64,000 nucleotides of DNA from Actinomycetospora sp. NBRC 106378 (GTDB lineage Bacteria > Actinomycetota > Actinomycetes > Mycobacteriales > Pseudonocardiaceae), in the NCBI RefSeq assembly GCF_030269685.1, contig NZ_BSTT01000005.1, forward strand, positions 248,001 to 312,000, given 5' to 3'. Of this stretch, positions 38,098-45,758 are shown piece after piece (position 1 is the stretch's first letter; every line of letters starts with the position of its first letter). The notes beneath the pieces were generated by a model. The model was given only the letters and a program-made list of their open reading frames with translations, ran no database searches and was not told the DNA's origin. Both the position numbers and the translations under genes were made by a program.

Positions 38098-38116
38098 CCC
38101 ACGGGTCATCGACACC

Positions 38117-38143
38117 TTTTACTTAGCGCAGTACAACTAAAAC
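38117..38143 (+). promoter_or_regulatory. AT-rich dyad/promoter before the MFS-USP gene
   Basis: An AT-rich segment TTTTACTTAGCGC-AGTACAACTAAAA immediately precedes the ATG. The halves share TTTTA-n-TT as an imperfect dyad, and TACAACT can serve as -10 for a leaderless start. It is unusual in its 70+% GC setting and may be an operator for a MarR- or TetR-type repressor; no such regulator is adjacent. Confidence 0.4.
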
Positions 38144-40114
38144 ATGTCCCACGATGCCCCGGCGAGTCCGTTTCGCCAACCCAAGGCCGTCTGGGCGGTC
38201 GCGTTCGCCTGCGTCATCTCGTTCATGGGCATCGGGCTCGTGGACCCGATCCTCCCCGCGCTCGCCCAGCAGCTCGCCGCCACACCCGCCCAGGTCTCGC
38301 TGCTGTTCACCAGCTACCTGCTGATCACCGCGGTGGCGATGCTGGTGACCGGCTGGGTCTCCAGCCGCATCGGCGCCAAGGCCACGTTGGTCATCGGGCT
38401 CGCGATCATCGTCGTGTTCGCGGCCCTGGCCGGTCTCTCGGGGTCGATCGGCGAGATCGTCGGCTTCCGTGCCGGCTGGGGGCTCGGGAACGCGCTGTTC
38501 ATCGCGACCTCGCTCGCGGTCATCGTCGCGAGCGCCTCCGGCGGCTTCGCCGGCGCGATCATCCTCTACGAGACCGCGCTCGGCGTCGGGATCGCCCTCG
38601 GGCCGCTCGTGGGCGGCCTGCTCGGCTCCGTGAGCTGGCGGGCGCCGTTCTTCGGCGTCGCGGTGCTCATGGCGATCGCGCTCGTCGCGACCCTGGTGCT
38701 GCTCGACAGGACCCCGAGGCCGACCGAGAAGATCTCCCTGGGCGCCCCGCTCGCGGCCCTGCGCCACCGCAGTCTCGCGACGATCGCCCTCACCGCCTTC
38801 GCCTACAACTGGGGCTTCTTCACGCTGCTGGCCTACTCGCCCTACTCGATGGGCGACCTCGGCCCGCTCGGCCTCGGCGGCGTCTTCACCGCCTGGGGCG
38901 TGCTCGTCGCGGTCTTCGCGGTGTTCGCCGCCCCCGCGCTCGAACGCCGCTTCGGCACCGTGCGCGTCCTCTACGTCGTCCTCGGCCTGCTCGCGCTCGA
39001 CCTGCTCGTGATCGCGATCGGCCAGGACACCCCGGGCGTCGTCATCGGCGCCGTGATCGTCGCGGGCGCGATGATCGGGCTCAACAACACGCTGGTCACC
39101 CAGGCCGTCATGTCCGTCGCGCCGGTGCCGCGCCCGGTCGCCTCCGCCTCGTACAGCTTCGTGCGCTTCCTCGGCGGCGGCCTCGCCCCGTTCGTCTCCG
39201 GCCTCCTCGCCGAGGCGTTCCTGCCGAACACGCCGTTCTGGGTCGCGGCCGTCGTCGTCGCCATCGGCGTCCTGGTCCTCGCCACCGCACACCGACTGCT
39301 GCGCGCCGCGGAGACGTCCTCCGAGGAGGGGGGCGTTCCCGACGGCAGGTCGGTGCCGGTCGCCGTGGCACGTCCCGTGCTCGTGGCGCTCGACGACGCC
39401 CCGCACGCGGACACCGTGCTGACCACCGGCGCGCGCCTGGCCCGGACCGTCGACGCCCCGCTGCTGCTGGTGCACGTGGCCGAGGACGCCGTGATCGGCG
39501 ACGCCGTCGGGTCGGACGCCGCGGTGCTCGACCACGCGGCGGGCGTCGTCGGCGGCGACCTGCGGGTCGTGGCCGAGTCGCTGGCGCCGGTCGCCACCCA
39601 CGACGCGGTCGGCCCGGCCCTCGCCGAGCTCGCGACCGCCCGGGACGCCCGTGCCATCGTCGTCGGCAGCCCCCACGGCGGGCCCCTCGCCGCGCTCGCC
39701 CGGCCCAGTGCCGACCGCGCCCTGTTCGCCCACGCCGACCGGCCGATCATCGTGGTCCCGGCGGGGATGGCGCCCCCTGCCGCCGTCAGCGGTGGCCCAC
39801 GGCAGGCACCCGACGTCAGCGACGCGCCACGACCCGACGTCGAGGCCCTGCTGACCGGGCGGGTGCACGACGGCGGAGGCCGGCCGGTCGAGGCCGTGCT
39901 GACCCTCGTCGACGGCGCCGGTCACCGGATCGCGCGCGGTGAGACCGACTCCGACGGCGGCTTCGGCCTGCCGAACCCCGGACACGGCACGGGGCTGCTC
40001 GTGGTGCGGGCCCGCGGCGGCGGCGCGCCCGCGGTGGTGGCGGTGGGGCTCGGCGCCCCGACGAGCCACGACGTCGTCGTCGAGGGCGTGTTCGCCGTCG
40101 GGGGTGCGGTTTAG
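38144..40114 (+). CDS. MFS transporter fused to a universal-stress-protein domain and a C-terminal beta-sandwich domain
   Basis: A three-part protein of 656 residues. Residues 14-385 form a 12-helix major-facilitator exporter ([17 protein letters not shown], then [16 protein letters not shown], resembling drug-efflux MFS). Residues 409-540 form a USP domain ([53 protein letters not shown]). Residues 566-655 resemble a carboxypeptidase-regulatory-like or SpaA-type beta-sandwich ([30 protein letters not shown]). The linkers are encoded by a 15-mer repeat (398-402) and family D repeat D2 (547-562). Efflux coupled to stress or nucleotide sensing is possible; substrate unknown. Confidence 0.82.
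   Translation: MSHDAPASPFRQPKAVWAVAFACVISFMGIGLVDPILPALAQQLAATPAQVSLLFTSYLLITAVAMLVTGWVSSRIGAKATLVIGLAIIVVFAALAGLSGSIGEIVGFRAGWGLGNALFIATSLAVIVASASGGFAGAIILYETALGVGIALGPLVGGLLGSVSWRAPFFGVAVLMAIALVATLVLLDRTPRPTEKISLGAPLAALRHRSLATIALTAFAYNWGFFTLLAYSPYSMGDLGPLGLGGVFTAWGVLVAVFAVFAAPALERRFGTVRVLYVVLGLLALDLLVIAIGQDTPGVVIGAVIVAGAMIGLNNTLVTQAVMSVAPVPRPVASASYSFVRFLGGGLAPFVSGLLAEAFLPNTPFWVAAVVVAIGVLVLATAHRLLRAAETSSEEGGVPDGRSVPVAVARPVLVALDDAPHADTVLTTGARLARTVDAPLLLVHVAEDAVIGDAVGSDAAVLDHAAGVVGGDLRVVAESLAPVATHDAVGPALAELATARDARAIVVGSPHGGPLAALARPSADRALFAHADRPIIVVPAGMAPPAAVSGGPRQAPDVSDAPRPDVEALLTGRVHDGGGRPVEAVLTLVDGAGHRIARGETDSDGGFGLPNPGHGTGLLVVRARGGGAPAVVAVGLGAPTSHDVVVEGVFAVGGAV
39336..39350 (+). repeat. 15-mer interspersed repeat in the MFS-USP linker
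   Basis: TTCCCGACGGCAGGT occurs in frame at the MFS-USP boundary, encoding part of [11 protein letters not shown]. Confidence 0.75.
39782..39830. repeat. Family D repeat, copy D2 (in frame)
   Basis: About 40 of 49 bases match D1 at 13979. It encodes the linker [18 protein letters not shown] between the USP and beta-sandwich domains. Confidence 0.7.
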
Positions 40115-40117
40115 AGT
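40112..40117 (+). promoter_or_regulatory. -10 element TAGAGT overlapping the upstream stop codon
   Basis: TAGAGT ends 7 nt before the ilvE ATG; its TAG is the stop codon of the MFS-USP gene. Confidence 0.45.
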
Positions 40118-40124
40118 GAGCGCC

Positions 40125-41228
40125 ATGTCGAGCACGGCCTTCGAGGTTCTCCCGCACCCCTCCCCGGCGACGGACGAGCGGGTGGCGGAGGTACTCGCCG
40201 CGCCCGGGTTCGGCAAGTACTTCACCGACCACATGGTCACCATCCGCTGGGACGCCGCCCACGGCTGGCACGACGCGCGGGTCGAGCCGTACGCGCCGCT
40301 GCAGATCGACCCGGCGTCGGTGGTGCTGCACTACAGCCAGACCATCTTCGAGGGGCTGAAGGCCTACCGGCAGCCCGACGGGTCGATCGCGTCGTTCCGC
40401 CCGTGGGCCAACGCGGCCCGCATGGCGCGGTCGGCCGAGCGGCTCGCGATGCCGCCGCTGCCCGAGGAGCTGTTCCTCGACTCGATCCGGGAGCTGCTCG
40501 CGGTCGACCACCGGTGGGTGCCGGCGGCCGGCGGCGAGGAGTCGCTGTACCTGCGGCCGTTCATGATCGGGTCGTCGTCCGGTCTCGGGGTGCGGCCCAG
40601 CGAGGAGTACCTCTACCTGCTGATCGCGTCGCCGGCCGGGGCCTACTTCCCGCGCGGGCTCGCGCCGGTCAGCGTGTGGCTGTCCACGGACTACGTGCGC
40701 GCCGTCCCCGGCGGCACCGGCGAGGCGAAGTGCGGCGGGAACTACGCCGCCTCGCTCGCCGCGCAGGCCCAGGCGGCCGCGCAGGGCTGCGACCAGGTGG
40801 TCTGGCTCGACGCGCTGGAGCACCGGTGGGTCGAGGAGATGGGCGGCATGAACCTGTTCTTCGTCTTCACCGACGCGCAGGGGCACCACGAGGTCGTCAC
40901 CCCGGAGCTGTCCGGATCGCTGCTGCCGGGCATCACCCGCCGCTCGCTGCTGGAGCTGGCCCGCGAGGACGGCGCGACCGTCACCGAGCGCCGCATCTCC
41001 ACCGACGAGTGGGAGAAGGAGGTCGCCTCGGGCGGCCTCAGCGAGGTGTTCGCGTGCGGCACGGCCGCCGTGATCACGCCGGTCGGGTCGGTCAAGTACG
41101 ACGGCGGGTCCTTCGAGATCGGCGACGGCACGCCCGGCCCGGTCACCGCCCGGCTCCGCGAGCGGCTCACCGACATCCAGCGCGGTGCGGCGCCCGACCC
41201 GCACGGGTGGATGGCGCGGCTCGGCTGA
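40125..41228 (+). CDS. ilvE: Branched-chain-amino-acid aminotransferase
   Basis: PLP enzyme of fold type IV for the last step of Leu, Ile and Val synthesis, 367 residues. [51 protein letters not shown], the Schiff-base lysine in [35 protein letters not shown] and [15 protein letters not shown] are characteristic. It matches Rv2210c. It ends before hairpin E2 and faces cobS. Confidence 0.94.
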   Translation: MSSTAFEVLPHPSPATDERVAEVLAAPGFGKYFTDHMVTIRWDAAHGWHDARVEPYAPLQIDPASVVLHYSQTIFEGLKAYRQPDGSIASFRPWANAARMARSAERLAMPPLPEELFLDSIRELLAVDHRWVPAAGGEESLYLRPFMIGSSSGLGVRPSEEYLYLLIASPAGAYFPRGLAPVSVWLSTDYVRAVPGGTGEAKCGGNYAASLAAQAQAAAQGCDQVVWLDALEHRWVEEMGGMNLFFVFTDAQGHHEVVTPELSGSLLPGITRRSLLELAREDGATVTERRISTDEWEKEVASGGLSEVFACGTAAVITPVGSVKYDGGSFEIGDGTPGPVTARLRERLTDIQRGAAPDPHGWMARLG

Positions 41229-41239
41229 TCACCCGGAAC

Positions 41240-41293
41240 GAGGGTGACGTGAGGCAGCGTGGGCTCCGGCCCGGCCTGCCCGGCGTCACCCTC
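41240..41293. repeat. Family E hairpin, solitary copy E2
   Basis: GAGGGTGACGTGAGGCAG and CTGCCCGGCGTCACCCTC pair at 15 of 18 positions, between the converging ilvE and cobS genes. Probably a bidirectional terminator. Confidence 0.8.
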
Positions 41294-41309
41294 GCGGGGT
41301 CGCAGGCCC

Positions 41310-42080
41310 TCAGGGGCCTCCGAGCGCAAGCCCGGCGAGCACGACCGTCACCGTCACCTCGGAGACGGCCCCGAACACGTCGCCGTTGACGCCGCCGAGG
41401 CGGCGCACGGCGTGGCGGGCGAGCAGGACCGCCGCGATCGCCCCGACGGCCACTGCGAGCGGTCCCCGCCACGGGTCGACCACCACGGCGGCCGCGCCGA
41501 GCACCAGGAGCCATCCGACGGGGACGGCCACCGACTGCGTCCCCGCCACCAGGGCGCCCAGCCCGCCCTCGGACGCCGCCGGGACCCCGCGGCGCGCGCA
41601 CCAGGAGAACGAGGCCCGTCCGGCCGCCCACGCCACGGCCACGGCCACGACACCGTGCCGGGCGACCGCCGGGAGAGCGGCCGCCTGCGCCCCGAGCACG
41701 ACCACGAGCGTGACCACCCCGAACGCCCCCGTCGACGGGTCCTTCATGACGGCGAGCATCCGCCCGGCGTCGCCGTAGGAGCCCAGCCCGTCCGCGAGGT
41801 CGGCGAGCCCGTCGAGGTGCAGGCCGCGGGTCGCGAGCGCCCCGACCGCGACCCCGGCGGTGCCCGCGAGCAGGTCCGGGGCCCCGAGGGCCAGCAGACC
41901 CCACACCACCCCGCCGACGACGGCCCCCAGCATCAGCCCGACGACCGGTGCGAGGGTCAGGGCGCGACCCGCCGTCCGTCGGTCGACCGCGTCGGCGCGC
42001 ACGGGCAGCACGCTGAACAACGAGAGCGCGAGCCGGACCGCCCCGAGCCGCCCCGACCTGCCGTCGGGAACGTCGGTCAC
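41310..42080 (-). CDS. cobS: Adenosylcobinamide-GDP ribazoletransferase
   Basis: Integral membrane enzyme that joins adenosylcobinamide-GDP to alpha-ribazole in the last steps of cobalamin synthesis; 256 residues with about six hydrophobic segments. The family motifs RGLHLDGLADLADGLG and MKDPSTGAFGVVTLVV are present. Its GTG start overlaps the cobT stop (GTGA). The N-terminal VPDGRSGR is encoded by a copy of the interspersed 15-mer. Confidence 0.9.
   Translation of the reverse strand: MTDVPDGRSGRLGAVRLALSLFSVLPVRADAVDRRTAGRALTLAPVVGLMLGAVVGGVVWGLLALGAPDLLAGTAGVAVGALATRGLHLDGLADLADGLGSYGDAGRMLAVMKDPSTGAFGVVTLVVVLGAQAAALPAVARHGVVAVAVAWAAGRASFSWCARRGVPAASEGGLGALVAGTQSVAVPVGWLLVLGAAAVVVDPWRGPLAVAVGAIAAVLLARHAVRRLGGVNGDVFGAVSEVTVTVVLAGLALGGP
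42056..42070 (-). repeat. 15-mer interspersed repeat in the cobS start region
   Basis: Minus-strand TTCCCGACGGCAGGT encodes residues about 4-8 of CobS, near the GTG start. Confidence 0.75.
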
Positions 42081-43030
42081 GAGCCCGCGGCCACCCGCGC
42101 GGCCATGGTGACCAGGGGGACCGCCGCGAGAGCGCCCGTCGCGGCGCCGGCGCGCAGGTCGAGCAGCAGCAGCGGGTCGAGGCCGAGCACCTCGAGCGCG
42201 AGGGCCTGGGCGGGTTCGGTGTCGCGGCTCGCGGCGAGCCACCAGGCGCGGGCGCCGGGGCTGCGGGCGTCCGCCAGCAGTGCGGCCACGCAGACCGCGG
42301 CCCCGTCGAGCAGGACGGGGGTGCGTCGGCGTGCGGCCTGGGTGAGGAAGCCGACGAGGGCGGCGAGGTCGGCGCCGCCGACCACGCGGAGCAGGCCCTC
42401 CGGGTCGCGCCCGACCGCCTTCGACCGGCGCAGGGCGTCGCGGACCGCCGCCGCCTTGCGCATCCACGCGAGGTCGTCGATGCCGGATCCCCGCCCGACG
42501 ACGGCCACCGGCTCCCGCGCGCACAGCGCGGCCGCGAGCACGGCGACCGGGGTGGAGACGCCGACGGCGAGGTCGCCGGGGACGAGCAGGTCGGCCCCCT
42601 CGTCGACGGCCTCGTCGGCCGCGCGGACCCCGGCGTCGAGCGCCTCCTGCAGCCCGTCCACGGTCAGGGCGTCCTCGCGGTCGATGCGGCCGCTCGGGCC
42701 GTCACCGACCTCGACGACCCGCACGTCGGCCCCGGCCACGGTGGCCAGCGAGTTCGTCGGCGACGTGCCGCTGCGGACCGCCTCCAGACGCGCCCGGGTC
42801 TCCGTGGCGGCGAACGCGGACACGCCGGCGGCGGCGATCCCGTGCTCGGCGGCGAAGAGCACGACGCGCGGCGCGGCGGGCGGGCGCGCGGGGGAGCGGG
42901 CCTGGCAGGCGGCGAGCCAACCTGCGACGTCCTCGAGGCGGCCGAGCGCGTGCGTCGGCAGCGGGAGGCCGTCGAGGTGGCGACGGAGATCGGCGCGGGC
43001 GGCCTCGTCGGGTGGTGCCACCGGCGGCAT
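42077..43030 (-). CDS. cobT: CobT-like nicotinate-nucleotide:DMB phosphoribosyltransferase with altered active-site motifs
   Basis: A 317-residue CobT homologue (M. tuberculosis CobT is recalled at about 360). The fold is clear: ALGRLEDVAGWLAACQ, VVLFAAEHGIAAAGVSAF, GSGIDDLAWMRKAAAVRDAL, GGADLAALVGFLTQAARRRTPVLLDG. Four motifs usually conserved differ: KPxGALGRLE is LPTHALGRLE, GGAAIN is GTSPTN (88-93), GNTT is GVST (157-160), and LGEGTGA, which carries the catalytic Glu, is AGAATGA (294-300). The C-terminus is also short. ATG 43030 follows element A4. The stop overlaps cobS. Activity is doubtful. Confidence 0.8.
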   Translation of the reverse strand: MPPVAPPDEAARADLRRHLDGLPLPTHALGRLEDVAGWLAACQARSPARPPAAPRVVLFAAEHGIAAAGVSAFAATETRARLEAVRSGTSPTNSLATVAGADVRVVEVGDGPSGRIDREDALTVDGLQEALDAGVRAADEAVDEGADLLVPGDLAVGVSTPVAVLAAALCAREPVAVVGRGSGIDDLAWMRKAAAVRDALRRSKAVGRDPEGLLRVVGGADLAALVGFLTQAARRRTPVLLDGAAVCVAALLADARSPGARAWWLAASRDTEPAQALALEVLGLDPLLLLDLRAGAATGALAAVPLVTMAARVAAGS

Positions 43031-43057
43031 GGCTGGAGGTGCTCCCTTCGGTCGCTC

Positions 43058-43097
43058 GTGAGCACTCACGGTTGCTGTGGCGACCGTGGGTGCTCAC
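43058..43097. repeat. Palindromic element family A variant, copy A4
   Basis: Arms GTGAGCACTCACGGTTGC and GCGACCGTGGGTGCTCAC pair at 16 of 18 positions around a 4-nt loop. The outer arm and the following CACCTGGCGCAGCCAC match the family A flank. It encodes the last residues and stop of CobU (APGEHPRSPQQP). Confidence 0.75.
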
Positions 43098-43632
43098 CTG
43101 GCGCAGCCACCTTAAGCGGCACCGGCAGACCCGCCACGAGGAGCACCACCTCGTCGCACACCGCGGCCAGCTCCGCGTTGAGCAGTCCGAGCTCGTCGCG
43201 GAAGCGGCGCCCGGCCGACGTCGACGGGACGACGCCCAGCCCCACCTCGGCCGACACCAGCACGAGCGGCTCGGGCCGCGCGCGGACCGCCGCCACGAGG
43301 TCCGCCCGGGCGGCGCCGACCGACGGTGCGTCGCGGACCCACCCGGCGTCGTCGAGCAGACCGGTCACCCACGTCGCGAGGTCGTCCACCATGACCGGTC
43401 CGGGCCGGGACCGGACCACCTCCGGCGTCCGGGACCCGTCGACGTCCTCGACGGTGTCCCAGCCGACGGGACGACGGCGGCGGTGCGCCTCGATGCGGTC
43501 GGCCCACTCGGGGTCGTCGTCCGGCGCCACCGGCCGGGCGGTCGCCACGTACACCGCCCGGGGTGCGGTGACCAGGCCCTCCGCGTACGCCGACTTCCCC
43601 GAGCGGGTGCCGCCGAGGACGAGCGTGCTCAG
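43066..43632 (-). CDS. cobU: Adenosylcobinamide kinase/guanylyltransferase, probable CTG start
   Basis: Phosphorylates adenosylcobinamide and transfers GMP to it; 188 residues. The P-loop LVLGGTRSGKSAYAE lies at the very N-terminus, followed by VYVATARP, DDPEWADRIEAHRRRRP, GWDTVED and VSAEVGLGVVPSTSAGRRFRDELGLLNAELA. No ATG, GTG or TTG precedes the P-loop in frame; the codon there is CTG at 43632, overlapping the DUF3043 stop as CTGA, parallel to the GTGA overlaps elsewhere in this window. The C-terminal tail comes from element A4. Confidence 0.82.
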   Translation of the reverse strand: MSTLVLGGTRSGKSAYAEGLVTAPRAVYVATARPVAPDDDPEWADRIEAHRRRRPVGWDTVEDVDGSRTPEVVRSRPGPVMVDDLATWVTGLLDDAGWVRDAPSVGAARADLVAAVRARPEPLVLVSAEVGLGVVPSTSAGRRFRDELGLLNAELAAVCDEVVLLVAGLPVPLKVAAPGEHPRSPQQP

Positions 43633-44279
43633 CTGACCGGGGTGCCGGGGGAGACCCGCGGCGCCGGCATCCGGAGCTTGCGGATCTGGGTGGCGCGGGT
43701 GAACGCGTACCAGCCGAGGGAGAGGCCGCGGATCTCCTCGTCGGGGAACTTCGCCCGGACCCGCGCGGTGATCTGACGGCCGAGGAGCGTCCCCTCGACG
43801 ACCATCGCGGCGAGCATGCAGAGGCAGAGCAGGCTGCCGATGTTCTGGATGCCCGGGATCGGGATCACGACGGTGATGAAGATCAGGACCGCCAGCGGCA
43901 TGAACAGGCCCATGAGGTGGCGGCGCGAGTCGACCAGGTCGCGGACGTAGCCCCGGACCGGGCCCCGGTCGCGGACCGGGAGCACCCGGTCGTCGCCGGC
44001 CATCATCCGCTTGCGGCGCTCGGCCGCGGCCTGCCGCCGCTCCGTCTTGTCCCCGCGGAGCGACTTCGCCCGCTTCATGGCCTCGCGCTGCGTCTTCGGG
44101 GCGGGCGCCACCGGTCCGCGGCTGCGTCCCTCGGCGTCGCGGCGCGATCGGGTGGGGCGGCCCTTGCCGGCCGTCTGGTTGCGCCGGGCGGAGCCGACGG
44201 CGACGACGTCCTCGGCCTCGTCGGGCGCGTCGACGACGGCGCTCTCGGGGGCGGACGAGCCACGGCGCAGGAAGTTCAC
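43629..44279 (-). CDS. DUF3043 membrane protein
   Basis: A 216-residue protein with a charged, Arg/Lys-rich N-terminal half (KTQREAMKRAKSLRGDKTERRQ) and two central membrane helices (LMGLFMPLAVLIFITVVIPIPG and NIGSLLCLCMLAAMVVEGTLL), then a C-terminal GLSLGWYAFTRATQIRKLRMPAPRV. This is the DUF3043 pattern; function unknown. GTG 44279 has TATCCT 6 nt upstream on the minus strand. It starts the probable DUF3043-cobU-cobT-cobS operon. Confidence 0.82.
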   Translation of the reverse strand: MNFLRRGSSAPESAVVDAPDEAEDVVAVGSARRNQTAGKGRPTRSRRDAEGRSRGPVAPAPKTQREAMKRAKSLRGDKTERRQAAAERRKRMMAGDDRVLPVRDRGPVRGYVRDLVDSRRHLMGLFMPLAVLIFITVVIPIPGIQNIGSLLCLCMLAAMVVEGTLLGRQITARVRAKFPDEEIRGLSLGWYAFTRATQIRKLRMPAPRVSPGTPVS

Positions 44280-44369
44280 GGGTCCAGGATAGGACACCCG
44301 GCGCAGCATCCGGACACCTCGCAGCGCCGTCCTCGCGGTCGCGGGGGCGGACGTCCTACGGTGCGGGAC

Positions 44370-44912
44370 ATGCGCGTGCTCATCGCGCCGGACGCGTTCC
44401 GCGGCACCCTCACCGGCGAGGAGGCCGCGGCCGCGATCGCGGACGGCTGGACCCGTGGGGCCACCGCCGACGAGATCCGGCGGTCCCCGGTCGGCGAGGC
44501 GGCCCGGTTGCTGGACCTGGCGGCCGACGACGACCTGCCCGACCTCGTCGTCACCGGCGAGGGCAGCCTCGAGTTCCGGTCCCTGCGCGACACGGCGGTC
44601 GCCGCCGTGGCCGCCGCCGCCATGGCGCGGTCCGTGCCCTGCGTGGTGCTGGCGGGGCAGGTCCACGTCGGCGCCCGGGTGGCCTTCGAGGCGGGCATCC
44701 ACGGGGCGTACGCCACTGATGCGAATGCCGGATCGGTCGAGGCGTCGATGGCCGATCCGTCGGGCACCCTGACGACGTTGGCCGAGGGGATCGCGGTCCA
44801 CTGGGGCGGTCGCCGAGGCCGGTCGGACCTCCGGCCGGAAGTGCTGCCGCCGCCGCGTCCCGAGCCCCTCGTGCCCGGTCCGCGACCCGGGGAGGACGAC
44901 TCCCCGGAGTGA
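44370..44912 (+). CDS. Glycerate-kinase-like protein, internally shortened
   Basis: A 180-residue protein made of the two ends of a glycerate kinase (usually about 350-400 residues). Residues 1-27 (MRVLIAPDAFRGTLTGEEAA) match the family N-terminus and residues 50-150 (LPDLVVTGEGSLEFRSLRDTAV, PCVVLAGQV) the family C-terminal part. The roughly 200 residues between, holding much of the active site, are absent without a frameshift. The Pro-rich end is extra. Position matches Rv2205c. It could be a degenerate gene or a retained small form. ATG 44370 with TACGGT 7 nt upstream. Confidence 0.65.
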   Translation: MRVLIAPDAFRGTLTGEEAAAAIADGWTRGATADEIRRSPVGEAARLLDLAADDDLPDLVVTGEGSLEFRSLRDTAVAAVAAAAMARSVPCVVLAGQVHVGARVAFEAGIHGAYATDANAGSVEASMADPSGTLTTLAEGIAVHWGGRRGRSDLRPEVLPPPRPEPLVPGPRPGEDDSPE

Positions 44913-44922
44913 GGGGGTCGTC

Positions 44923-45093
44923 ATGGACGACACCGACGGTCTGGTCCTGCTGGTGGTGATCACCGGGGTGCCGGCCCTCGTCCTGGGGACGGGCTGGCAG
45001 GTCGTCTGGATGCTGGTGGTGGCCGGGTTCGCCCTGGTGCGACGGGCCGGTTGGCAGCGCTTCGCCGTGCCGCCCGCCACGGGCACCTCCTGA
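44923..45093 (+). CDS. Small membrane protein (56 residues)
   Basis: A short open frame with ATG 44923, preceded by GAGGGGG at a good ribosome-site distance. It encodes an acidic start (MDDTDG), a hydrophobic segment LVLLVVITGVPALVLGTG, a second one WQVVWMLVVAGFALV and a basic end RRAGWQRF. Two short helices or one hairpin are likely. It starts 10 bp after the glycerate-kinase-like gene. No family recognised. Confidence 0.5.
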   Translation: MDDTDGLVLLVVITGVPALVLGTGWQVVWMLVVAGFALVRRAGWQRFAVPPATGTS

Positions 45094-45261
45094 CGGCGTG
45101 ATGACCGGCCCGGGATGTGCCACCATGGAGATCGCAGGCGAGCCGCGTCCCGCCGTCGTCCGGAGGTCCGCTCGGAGACGACGGGGCCGCGCCGGGCGGG
45201 AACATCCCGCCGTCCGGCGAGGTTGCACGGCGCGAAACGCACCGGGAGCTCAGGGAGAACC

Positions 45262-45618
45262 ATGACCGTCGAGAACCCCACCAAGACCGAGGAGCACGGC
45301 GTCGAGCTCAGCGACGCGGCCTCGAGCAAGGCCAAGGCCCTGCTGGACCAGGAGGGCCGTGACGACATGCACCTGCGCATCGCCGTGCAGCCCGGGGGCT
45401 GCGCCGGTCTGCGCTACCAGCTCTTCTTCGACGACCGCACCCTCGACGGCGACCTCTTCCGTGACTTCGCCGGCCTCAAGGTGGCCGTCGACCGGATGAG
45501 CGCCCCGTACGTGCAGGGCGCGACGATCGACTTCGTCGACACCATCGACAAGCAGGGCTTCACCATCGACAACCCGAACGCCACGGGGTCGTGCGCCTGC
45601 GGCGACAGCTTCAACTGA
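45262..45618 (+). CDS. erpA: A-type iron-sulfur carrier/insertion protein (HesB/ErpA family)
   Basis: A 118-residue A-type carrier that delivers Fe-S clusters to apoproteins. The three conserved cysteines are in QPGGCAGLRYQ and the C-terminal GSCACGDSFN. VELSDAASSKAKALL and FTIDNPNATGSC are also typical. It is equivalent to Rv2204c, next to the respiratory genes whose Rieske protein and other targets need clusters. ATG 45262 follows CAGGGAGAACC. Two hairpins follow. Confidence 0.9.
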   Translation: MTVENPTKTEEHGVELSDAASSKAKALLDQEGRDDMHLRIAVQPGGCAGLRYQLFFDDRTLDGDLFRDFAGLKVAVDRMSAPYVQGATIDFVDTIDKQGFTIDNPNATGSCACGDSFN

Positions 45619-45630
45619 TCGTTCCCGACG

Positions 45631-45669
45631 ACGAGCCCCGGTCCCGCTTCCCGCGGGGCCGGGGCTCTC
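45631..45669 (+). terminator. Terminator after the Fe-S carrier gene
   Basis: ACGAGCCCCGG and CCGGGGCTCTCGT form a GC-rich stem 12 bp past the stop. Confidence 0.7.
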
Positions 45670-45697
45670 GTCGTGTCCGGGGGTGTTGACGGACGAA

Positions 45698-45734
45698 GGG
45701 GCCGTTCATCACGGTCTTCCGTGACGAACGGCCC
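45698..45734 (-). terminator. Terminator after the PfkB kinase gene
   Basis: GGGCCGTTCATCACGG and CGTGACGAACGGCCC form a 15-bp stem with a 5-nt loop, serving the gene that ends at 45759. Confidence 0.75.
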
Positions 45735-45758
45735 GCTCGTGTCGTTCGGGAGGATGCC

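Noticed and set aside
43066-43097. Frameshift at the cobU/cobT boundary
   Set aside because: The apparent extra C-terminal residues and stop come from palindromic element A4, and CobT has its own ATG with a ribosome-site-like GAAGGGAG upstream.
43066-43554. cobU as a truncated gene lacking its P-loop
   Set aside because: The frame continues upstream through a perfect GGTRSGKS to a CTG that overlaps the previous stop, so an unusual start explains it better than truncation.
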